From NCBI GenBank assembly GCA_001563325.1, contig LRSK01000140.1, positions 1-18,946 of the forward strand: 18,946 nt of DNA. Reading direction: 5' to 3'. The DNA is from Candidatus Thorarchaeota archaeon SMTZ1-83. Lineage in GTDB: Archaea > Asgardarchaeota > Thorarchaeia > Thorarchaeales > Thorarchaeaceae. Positions 1 to 9,900 of this stretch are shown in pieces. Made by a program: the position numbers and the translations under genes. How positions within the stretch are numbered: position 1 is the stretch's first letter; the number at the start of each line of letters is the position of its first letter. The notes under the pieces are model-generated. The model saw nothing but the letters and a program-made list of their open reading frames with translations. It did not search any database and had not been told where the DNA came from.

Positions 1-1
1 C

Positions 2-949
2 CTCTACGTTGTCGTATCGTCAAACCGATCAGATACTTCCGAACCTGGATGGTACGAGATTGTGCTTACCTCAGGCAGAGCAGAAGGGTCCGCCATTGTC
101 ACAATCGAACTGTCGAAGGATAACTGTGAGCCAGCCGTTGTGACTTTGGCGGTTTCAGTTGAACCATCGGAGCTCGACCTTCTCCTAGAGCGGGCAGTCA
201 TCTATGGCTTCCCACTTGCAGCGATAGCGGCAATCGGTGCAGTAGCATGGAGGAGGCTGTTTGGTCTCCCCAAACTTCTACGGAAGCTGAACGGGATGGT
301 CAACGCTCTGAAGAAGGGCAAGATCCCAGATGTGCCAGAGGACGTTAAAACAAGGCAGGAAATCTTGATTGACCTCTTCAATGACCTCAGTGGACCTATT
401 GGAGTCAGCGGCACTATTGAGAGCATGCCGAGAGAATCGGTTACGTTAGAGGTTCCCGAAATGGAAGAGTTGCTTGTCCAGCTGTCTATCCTAACAGAAT
501 TGACTCCAGAGGAGCTTGATGATTTCAAGGCCGATGTTTCTAAGATGCGGCTCAGTGAACAGGTGATTTTCGTAAAGGAGGTCATTACTCAGGAAACCAT
601 CAAGCGGGGAAGAGCTGAGGGCAAGGCAATGGAGCAGGTTTGGGATGAAACCAGGGCACAAGCTCGTGCCAAAATCCGGGGAGAGGAATTGGTTGAGAAG
701 CCCCCTGAGCCTGAACCAAAGGCAGAACCGGAGCCGGAACCGACTTCCGAAGAAACACCTGAAAAGCCTCTGGATGAGCTATTGGACAAGCTCGCAGAAC
801 ACGAGATTGAAGTCCTAATGGAGAAGCTGAGAAGAGCAGGCCTGCCAGAACATGAGGTCCAAAACATCGTAGAGCAGGCCAGGGAGTTGCCTAGAGAGCT
901 TGTCGACGATTTGATTGAGAGCATCTTGGGGAAGGGAGGTGGCAAGTAG
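2..949 (+). CDS. Giant surface protein, C-terminal part (5'-truncated)
   Basis: The reading frame is open to the left edge, so this is the 3' end of a longer gene; the in-frame GTG at 62 is not a credible start. The first ~55 codons match the last Ig-like repeat of the next gene (PGWYEIVL here, PGWHQFRV there; both reach a V-S-x-E/S-P-S-E strand). A single membrane helix follows at about 194-250, flanked inside by RR. The rest is cytosolic: a ~146-residue domain (251-688) that aligns almost gap-free with the gene 2 tail, a Pro/Glu-rich linker (EPEPKAEPEPEP), and one 45-residue helical repeat (791-925) containing GLPEHEV. The tail has no N-X-S/T sequon, which fits an inside location. It is probably a type I membrane surface protein paralogous to the downstream gene, and the one-base overlap suggests one operon. 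Its biochemical function is unknown. Confidence 0.9.
   Translation, partial: LYVVVSSNRSDTSEPGWYEIVLTSGRAEGSAIVTIELSKDNCEPAVVTLAVSVEPSELDLLLERAVIYGFPLAAIAAIGAVAWRRLFGLPKLLRKLNGMVNALKKGKIPDVPEDVKTRQEILIDLFNDLSGPIGVSGTIESMPRESVTLEVPEMEELLVQLSILTELTPEELDDFKADVSKMRLSEQVIFVKEVITQETIKRGRAEGKAMEQVWDETRAQARAKIRGEELVEKPPEPEPKAEPEPEPTSEETPEKPLDELLDKLAEHEIEVLMEKLRRAGLPEHEVQNIVEQARELPRELVDDLIESILGKGGGK
194..253 (+). other. Single transmembrane helix of gene 1
   Basis: This encodes an Ala/Ile-rich hydrophobic stretch (GFPLAAIAAIGAVAW) with an acidic residue outside (LLLER) and Arg-Arg directly inside. It separates the extracellular Ig-like fold from the charged tail. The positive-inside pattern gives an N-out, C-in topology. 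Confidence 0.8.
251..688 (+). other. Conserved juxtamembrane cytosolic domain, copy 1
   Basis: This ~146-residue, helix-rich domain lies just inside the membrane. It aligns with the gene 2 tail (11641-12075) with no gap over at least 107 residues from the LPK/VPK onward. Shared landmarks are MPxESV, VPE(M/I)E, LSILT, PEE, SKM(K/R)LSEQ and EVI.QE. I do not recognise a named family. Conservation between paralogues, in a tail whose distal part diverges in length, suggests a binding or oligomerisation surface. Confidence 0.7.
791..925 (+). repeat. 45-aa cytosolic helical repeat, single copy in gene 1
   Basis: This is one copy of the tail repeat found four times in gene 2. It aligns without gaps to those copies and shares Leu1, Glu5, Leu13, Gly17, Glu22, Ala30 and Pro34. 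The predicted form is two or three short amphipathic helices broken at Gly17-Leu-Pro and at Leu-Pro34. It lies 8 codons before the stop codon. Confidence 0.75.
935..941 (+). promoter_or_regulatory. Shine-Dalgarno site for gene 2
   Basis: GGAGGTG is a seven-base match to the anti-Shine-Dalgarno sequence, 7 nt before the GTG at 949. It lies inside the end of gene 1. Together with the TAGTG stop/start overlap, it supports the GTG start and translational coupling of the two genes. Confidence 0.8.
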
Positions 950-3900
950 TGGTAGAAAATCGCTCCAATGGAACGCCTTTGGATAATTCACCTGCACATT
1001 CGGCAATCCGTGGTTCTTTTGGAATTGGGGAGACTTCTCTGAGAAGAGCATTGACTCTTGGCCTGATGCTCCTACTTCTCTGTTCCACGACAAACTCAAT
1101 GGTCACTCAGAATGGAGTTGGAGCTGGCATCCCACATCCTAAGACTCTTGATGGCAGAAGTAGTGTTGCTCAAGGCGACCTGTCTTATGGAAACACTGGT
1201 GCCCCGCAGTCAGTCACTCTGTTGGCATCCCTGCCAGTATCAGTAAGCGCTCCGTCGGGATGGACCGGTGAAGCGCTGAGAGGGAGTATTGAGCATCTCT
1301 CCACTCGGATAGCTCAGGTCAAGAATGGATTGCTTGACGACTATCATAGTGAGCATTTCATCGTACCAGGTTACCCTTGGAGTGCCATTGAAGTCTTCGT
1401 GCCCGACGATTGGGCCATAGTTGAGAAGGGTGACACTCCTACACATCCCAGGATGGGTCATCTCTACGTGCTAAACTACTCTACCGGGTCATCAACTGGT
1501 CGAGACGGATCAATGGGATGGGAATTCAACGCTAACTTTGCTGGTCACCAAGTAGAACCAGAAATGGAGATTCACTTTAGTCAGCAGATTCACTTGCCAT
1601 GGAGAGAGGTCTATTCCGGAGAAATCAGGCTCCAACATCTGGTTCAAGACGTGTCGACGATGAATGACATGTTCTATCTGTTTGTACGTGTGGGAGACTA
1701 CAAATTCAAGTTCCACACATTCGAATCTGGATATACGACAGAGCAATGGATCGAAACTGTAGTGCAGATTCCAATGTCAGTATTCCAGGATATCGGCATC
1801 CCGGGCGCAGTCAACTTGGACATAGGGATAGGAACAGACTACTCAGGAACTGCAACGATAAACAACCGCGTGCTAATCGATGAGATTGCGGCCGTATTTG
1901 AAGCGCGACCCCTTCCCGAGCAGATTGGGCTCACAGCAAACAGCACCATAATAAGTGGCTCCACTCATGGTAGTAGTTCGCCGTATGTACCAGACGGCGC
2001 ATTCAGAGACTGTTACGACCGCTATACAACGGGACTGAGTACAGCAGACTATCGAGTGGGCGTCACCGGTACCAATTCAGATTGGAGTGACGCAAACACA
2101 TACCAAGTGGGTATGCAATTCCCGCTTGATATACCTCAGGGGGCTGTTATTACATCGGCACGGCTGGAGGTTGAAGCTTTCGGCGAAGTCGGTGGTGGCG
2201 ATATTGCCATGCGGATTCACGTGGCCAGGGCAGACAATGTTACACCATTCACCAGCGGTTTGCCGCATTTAGAGGACAGATACGACTGGACTGAAACAAG
2301 TATCGGATGGACACTGGACTTGTGGACTGACTATGTCAGATACAGATCTCCGGACTTCTCGCCACTTGTACAGGAGATCGTGTCTAGACCTGGGTGGTCG
2401 TACGGAAACTATCTTTGTCTCATGCTTGATTATATGTCTTCGGACAGCTATCAGGACTACATCGAGATGAGAGGCTCTGGGACGTCTAGTGGAGACAGTC
2501 TCCCGAGGCTCTTTGTTGACTACCTACTGCCTACGACTCAAGACACCATCTCAGTTCTTCCGTTCAGGAAGGATTTGACCATCGACCACACAAAAGTGAG
2601 TTCAGATTTGGAGAACTTCCCAGTCCTCGTAGACATTTATGACACGGATCTCAAGACAGATGCCAGATCAGATGGAAAAGATATCAAGTTCATGAACGAC
2701 GACGAAACACTGGATCACGAACTGGAACTGTTTGATCCCGACCATAATTCGACTCATGCGCATCTTGTTGCCTGGGTGAAAATTCCTGTGTTGTCTGCTT
2801 CATCAGACACGACAATATCGATGTTTTACGGAGCTTCGGATGCAAGTGGGCAGGAGAATCCGCATCAAGTCTGGGAAGGCTATGAGAGCGTATGGCACCT
2901 ATCGGAGGAGACTGGCAGTGGCGTGTTCATTGAGGATTCAAGTCAGAATGACCATGACGGCGATCCTGGTCAGACCACATTCATGCAGGATGCAAAGATA
3001 GATGGTGCAAGGTACTTCCAGGATTTGGCCAACAACTACATCCCGTTCATTGATGGCGAGAGCATTCTCGACGGTTGGGCTGACTGGCAGTTCTCGTTCT
3101 GGGTCTACTTCGACTATTCGAGCGATGCCGAATGGACCGGGGTGGAGCCACGAGTCTTCGACAAAGGAAATTGCATGAATCTGATTAGAACGTACAGAGG
3201 GGCCTCTGGCTGGCCAGCAAGCACGGCCACCTTCCAACCTGACATCCATTTTGATGGCGGATACGACGCCTACGTGAATGTCTACGTGAAACGTCAGACT
3301 TGGAACTACGTTGTGTACAAGTATGAGAGTACAGGGGACGGCACGTTGCGCGCCTATAGTTTTGCAGATGGTGCATTGCTGGATTCCACTTCCGATCCAA
3401 GCATGGGATCTGGGGACAGATTGAGAGATGACTCGTATATGTTCATGCTTGGCGTAGAGGGAGGCGGGCAAGTCCACCTAGGAGGGATTGATGAGTTTAG
3501 GACTATTAATGGTTACAGGTCAGCTGCATGGATACAGACCGAGTATGCCAATCAGTACGATCCATCAAGCTTCTACTCGGTGGGCGGTGAACAGATAACT
3601 CAATATGGAGGAGCAGCAACTCTCCTCTTCACTTCAGAGTCCGCATCGGTGGTGGAGATTCTTCCGAGGCTGCAGCTGAACGTTACTCGTGAGGACTCCA
3701 CACTTGACTCAAATCTGGCCTCTGGGACATCATTCGCTGTAACGAATGGAACAGAAGCTTTCTGGATAGCGAATGTGTTTGTGAACCCGCCGAGCGCCCT
3801 TTCGAACCTGAGCTTCACTGTGGAGAAACCATCCACTTGGACACTGCTGAACGTAACGGATTCTTTGGGAACAGTAAGAACCACGCAAGTGACCAACACA

Positions 3901-6900
3901 AGTGCACTTGTAGCTGTGCCGTCATCTGTAGTGAATGTGGCCGGAATCTGGACTTTCGCTTTCTCTTCAGTCAATCAAGTCCTCAACCTGGAGTGTGGCG
4001 TGGGAGCCGCAGCATACGCCGCTACGGCCGTAATACAGACAGGCGAATCAGCGAAGTTTAGAGGAACGGCTCCAGTAACACCAGGTTCAGGAATGAGACT
4101 ATTGCTTGAAGACCCAGGCGGCGGAGTCTTCTACTCTGATGATGACCTTGTTCAGGATGGTGGAGGGAGCTTCGAATGGACTGGTATCCTTATGGACAGC
4201 TCTTGGCCATGCGGCTTGTGGACCGCATACGTCAATTTCAATGACACTTCAGATTCAAGTCCTTCAGAAGTCGGCATGTACAGTAGGCCGTTCATCGTCA
4301 AGCATGCTTCGGCACTCCAGCTAGTTTCACCCGCAGATGCAGTGGGAGACAAGCTCTCCGTGAAGACAGCAGGGGAACTCCTTACAGTTGAGATGGAGCT
4401 CACTGATAGTGATATTGCTGAACACATGGCAGGCTCCGCAGTGACCATGAACTGGACGGTTTCCGGAGCTCCAACTCAGATTCAGCTCGAAGACTACGGG
4501 AATGGAACCTATGGGAAGACACTTGACACCTCTGATCTTGGTCAACCGGGCATGTGGAGAATCAATATTCAATCAGTTCATCCGTATCTTGTGGATACCT
4601 CGGACTACTTTGATCTCGAACTATCCCATCCTACGAATATTGCCTACGACACACCGCCTTCGACACCGTACGGTGACAACTTCAGAGTTAGGATTACTCT
4701 CCATGATTCAATCAACGGAATGCGCTACTCTGGAGCGACTATCACATCAAACGGCTCTATTGTGGGAGTTCCGGATGACTACGGCAATGGTACCTATCTG
4801 GTTGAACTAGACTCTACTGGGTACAGTATTGGGAGTCACACCTTTGAGATCACGGCTACACCCTCGCAGAGCTTCGTGATCGACAGCTCGGTGAAGCTTG
4901 TTGTAGAGTACAGAGATGTAAGAACGGACCTTGTCCAAGTGGGAACTAGTCCAATAAGCGTTCCTTGGGGCAACTACGCAAATGCCACTGTGGAATGGCA
5001 GGATTCAGACCATGCAAGCGCGGGAATAGCCGGTGGAATGATTAGTGGGGATTCGACATTTGAGTACACGGACTTGCTTGACGGCACATATAGCATAAGG
5101 CTCGATGTCAGATCGTACGGTATCGGTGTATATCTGTTTAACTTCACAATAATCAAGGCATACCACACTATGGCAGAGATAACAATTGCCATCAGCGTTT
5201 CGCCGCATCGAACTCTTGTCACGGCCACCTACAATAGCTCCATTCCTGTGGGTGCAAACAGTTCTGTGAGCCTGAATTTCCTGGACCTTGACGCAGGTGG
5301 GTCACCTGTTCCAGGGAATCTCTCAGATGTCTTGGTCGGTTGGGCGGGAGGATCCACTTCCTATGGGTCATTGCAGTTCACTCTTCACACTGACACATGG
5401 TCACTCGGCTCTCATACAGTCAATGTCACAGTTCTTGCAGCAAGTGCACCCAGATACTACTATGATACTGAAACCGCCTTGGTCATCACTATGCAGAAGC
5501 TACAGATATCTTTGACTTGGGATTCGGTTAGCGTCTTTCCAATAGGAGACGACTTCGAGATAACCACGTACATCTCCGTGAAAGATTCCAACTCTCTATA
5601 TGACAGTTCATCAGTCAATGGACTTCTCCAGAGTCATTTCACAGTCCGCAATCAGAATGGCACACCGTACGCGATAAAGTCCTTCACACCTCTCCCGTCG
5701 GGAACCTATGTGCTTACAGTTGACCAATCAAACTTCCTTGAAGGGAGCTATGGAATCAGAGTCTTCGTGGACTTTGGCGTATCGGAGAACTATACAAGCA
5801 CTCAAACACCAATCATAGGCTTCGTGTACAGTCAAGCGAGAAGCGACCTCAGCTCGCCAGACTACCCCCTCATGGTGATATCTTCCTATACAGATGCCGC
5901 AGTGACTCTGGAGTTCGTCGACCTTGACAGGGGACAGGGAATCGATACGGCTATAATCACTGTCGACGGAGCAGACAAGCTGAGCCAAGCCCTCCTGAGC
6001 AGCGGAAGGTACAGAGTTGTCATAAACTCATCAACTTGGAGTATTGGAGTATACACAGTCAATTTCACAGCCTCAGCTCCGACCTACGATAGTAAGACTA
6101 TATCAATCGACATTCGAGTCAGAGAGATCAGGACGTACGCAATTGCCACCGTTGCGATTCTAGACATTCCAATCGGAGACTCTCAATCGTTCTACGTTGA
6201 CTATATGGATTTGGACCATAGCCTAGCCATCAATCCTGCCACGGGCCTCTGCAATTGGACTGTGGCCCACTATGGAATTGTGTGGACAGGTTCTCGATAC
6301 ATGGTGACAATAGCTACATACGACACAGACTCCCTAGGCTCATACTTGTTATCCTTCAACTTCACTGCAGGTTCTGAATACGAAGCCGCATACTTCAACC
6401 TCACAGTGAACATCAGGACAATAGACACTGATTTCCGACTCTTGGCTCCCGTTGAGGACGCTACTGCAACAGACCAGATTCATATTTCTCTCTACTACGG
6501 TGATAGAGACCATTCAGCGGGCATCATGTCAGCTTACCTTTCATGTACGGTTCGCAACACAACCTCTGACGTTGTGATAACCTGGGGCAACGGAACAGAA
6601 GCAGGAGAGTACGATGTCTATGTCGATGCCTCGCAGTTCGGAGTACTTGGGACGCAACACCTCACAGTCTACTTCAACTGGACTGGTAGTGTCCAGAAGT
6701 ATGAAAACAAGTTCCTATCGGTGGATGTAGAAATCAAAGGCTCTGAGTCGGCACTCACTCTAGTGGAGGCTGCGTTACCCTCTCCATGCCCTGAGTACAT
6801 GACTTATACGTTTCTGTACTCGGACGCCTCCGATGGCTCTGGCATCACCAATGATACGTACAATGTCTACATACGAGTGGAGTTCGAGTCTGCCGTCGTG

Positions 6901-9900
6901 GATTTATCTGAGATTGATATCTGGGAAGTTGATAGTGCTACTCGACCAGGCGAGTATTCTGTGGGATTCAACAACACCATCCTTGGCCGCACTGGAATAT
7001 TCTCAATGAGAGTGTTCATCAACTGGTCAAGTGGTGTGTCACCATATTTCACAAATAGGACCGACGTGATTTCGGTGCGGGTTCTTCCCAGAAACACTAT
7101 TCTCTCTGTCATTCCGCCGACGATTGTGGCATATGGAGAGAATGCCACATTCTCCTTTACCTATGAGGACACCACAGGGGGCGTTTCAACTCCCATAGCC
7201 TATGACAGCGGCAAAATGAACGTGATACTGAACATCTCCGACTTCTCCCTATACTTCGATTCAGTTGACGGAATCTACACCGTGTCCTTCAACACAAGTC
7301 AGTTCGGACCACCCTTGGGCGAGAGAACCTTGAAACTGAATGTATCATGGGCAGGAATTCCGTTCTATGCAAACAAGACTGGAATACTCATCCGTTCTAC
7401 AGTTACCTATCGCCAGACTGTACTTACCTACCCGACACCACCAGTAACACCTTATGCTAACAATGCGACATTCAGTGTCACTCTAACCGATGTGGCATCC
7501 ACCATCACGCGCGGCATAAACGGCGCCAGCATCTATCTATATAATGGAACCACGCAGATACCTCTAGGCTATTTCAGTGTGGTAGGAATAGGTGGAGGAC
7601 AGTATGAGGTATCGCTCAATACTACATACCTCCAGACACCTGGCAGCATAGACCTAGAACTAGTAGCCTCTACAGGCTCATTCTTCTATCAGGACCAGAC
7701 CAAGACAAGGGTTCTTACTATTACTGAGAGAGAAACGATGCTCACAGCCGAACCTTCTGGAAGCATCCCGTACAACACATCACTCAGTATAGTTCTGCGC
7801 TATCAAGATCTGGAATCTCTGACTCCAATTGCTAGTCAATCTGGATATGTCGTTCATGTGAACATTCTGAATGCAACGGGATGGGAATTCTCATGCACAT
7901 GGCGGCCAGGACCAGAGAACTACCTGCTTACTGCCGAAACCTACAATCAGGGATTGAACATCGGGACCACCTATCTCCTTTGGGTGAACTTCAGCACCGA
8001 TTATGAGGCGCCATTCCACAAGTGGTGCGACGTGCTGGTGCCATTCCAGGTGCGCGCCCGAGATTCAAGTGTGAACTTAGTTTCGACTCCGATTCCGACA
8101 CAATTCGGGGAGTATGCCAATTTCACCTTTGAATACAAGGACCTGCTATCGTCTACAGGGATTGACGGAGGAACAGTGTTCCTCTATAATGGTCCAACCT
8201 TGCTGCAGGAGCTGGTGGACTACGAGATTCTAGCAATTGGGAGCGGGCAATACCAAGTATCTCTCTTCACAGACGCTCTTGGCGCACCAGGAACGAAGAG
8301 CATCTTGGTGAACGTAACTTGGTCTGCAGGGGTTCCTTACTACGGTCAAGCCCAGCTTGTTGTGGGCGTAACTGTCACAAAGAGACCTGCAGACGTCGAG
8401 ATCATCGTACCGCCTTTGCAGACTCAGTACCTAGACAATGTGACTTTCGACTTTGCCTTTGTTGACGGTGCAAATGGTTCGAGAATCACCATCTCTACAG
8501 GTGACATCAGCATCTATAGTGACACGGTCCTTCTAGCACTAGGCGACTATACCATCTTATCTATGGGGTCCGCGTTCAGAGTTGTCCTGAACTCCACGGT
8601 AATCAGTGCGAGTCTGGTGAGCAGCTGGAATATCAGCATTCTAGTGAACTGGCCTGGTGGAGAACCCTTTTACCAGAATAGCCAGACTTCAGTGTTTGTT
8701 ACAACCGTTGGACGCATTGGGACTGTAGCTCCGAATCAGGTTGTAGACACACCAGTCGGCGATAACATGACCTTGGCATTCACGTACTCCGATCAAGCCA
8801 AGGGTAGTGGGATTGAGGGTGCATCAGTGGTTCTCGACTGCACAGACTATCCCGGCCTAGTCGAAGGTACAGACTACTGGGTATTGGCAGGCAGTGGAAC
8901 TGATGCAGGAGATTACACTATACTCGTAGACACTTCCGTGCTAGGCACAGGGCAGTTTCACTTCGTTATCGATGTGCTCTGGAACCCATCGCAATCCCCG
9001 TACTATCAGAATGTCGCCGGACTGGAAATGATAGGGGAAGTTAGGAAGATTCAGACCTCTTTGTCCAGCAGCTTGCCGGCGCCCTCCGTCGCCGCCTTCT
9101 ATCAGAACATCTCATTCACCGTCAGATTCACAGACGTTGACCATACTTCTACGATTGATGGGGCTGAAGGATTCATCACACTTCTAGATGCCAGAGGAAT
9201 GGAACCATCGATTTGGTCAGTGAGAGCGCTCTCTGGAGGCGTCTACAACATCACTCTGAATCTGACAGGCTCATTCTTGGTCGGACTTGAGTCCGTGAAC
9301 GTTACGATAGACTTCCATCCATACAGTGTATCGCAGATTCAAACTTCGTTTATCGTCCGTGAGAGATACGCTGGCCTTTCCGCAGAGTTGGCACCGCTGA
9401 ACTATGCCGGATACTCGACGTTTGTCATGTTGAACCTTACTGACTATGATGCAGCCGACGCTCCACTGCCAGGTGCAATCCTGAGCGTAACATGGGGAGA
9501 CAAAGCCTCGTGGGTGGATCTCGGTAATGGGTCCTACAATGTGACACTAGATACCACAGACTTGAGTTTCGGCTCACAGACTCTAGTCGTAAGCGCAACT
9601 CGCACTCACTACCAGATTAGCAGTCTGACAGTTGAGATTAATCTTCTCGCAGTACCCTGTGAGTTGATAGTCACTTGGGAGAGTCCAACACAGGGCGAGG
9701 TATACTGGGGAGACCGCATCACACTCTACGCGGCCCTCAATGATACCTTGAGAAACCAGATTGTGCCAACCGCCTTCATATCATATAATTGGAGTGGAGC
9801 AGTCGAAGTCTTTCTTCCTTCGGGCGTCCCGGGGAACTACACTGTAGACCTCTTCACAAGTCAGGGCAAGGCAGGAGCTACTACGAAAGTGATAGTCAGT

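Noticed and set aside
62..949. GTG at 62 as the start of a 295-residue gene
   Set aside because: The frame is open to the window edge, and homology to the last Ig repeat of gene 2 begins upstream of position 62. There is no signal sequence and no convincing RBS.
1060..1092. Lipobox in the gene 2 signal sequence
   Set aside because: The Cys follows LLLL, lacking the small residue normally found before the lipid-modified Cys.
2938..3477. Minus-strand open frame of 179 codons, and similar ones inside gene 2
   Set aside because: They lie opposite a well-supported gene with clear domains. Their sequence shows no recognisable family and their composition is that of a shadow frame.
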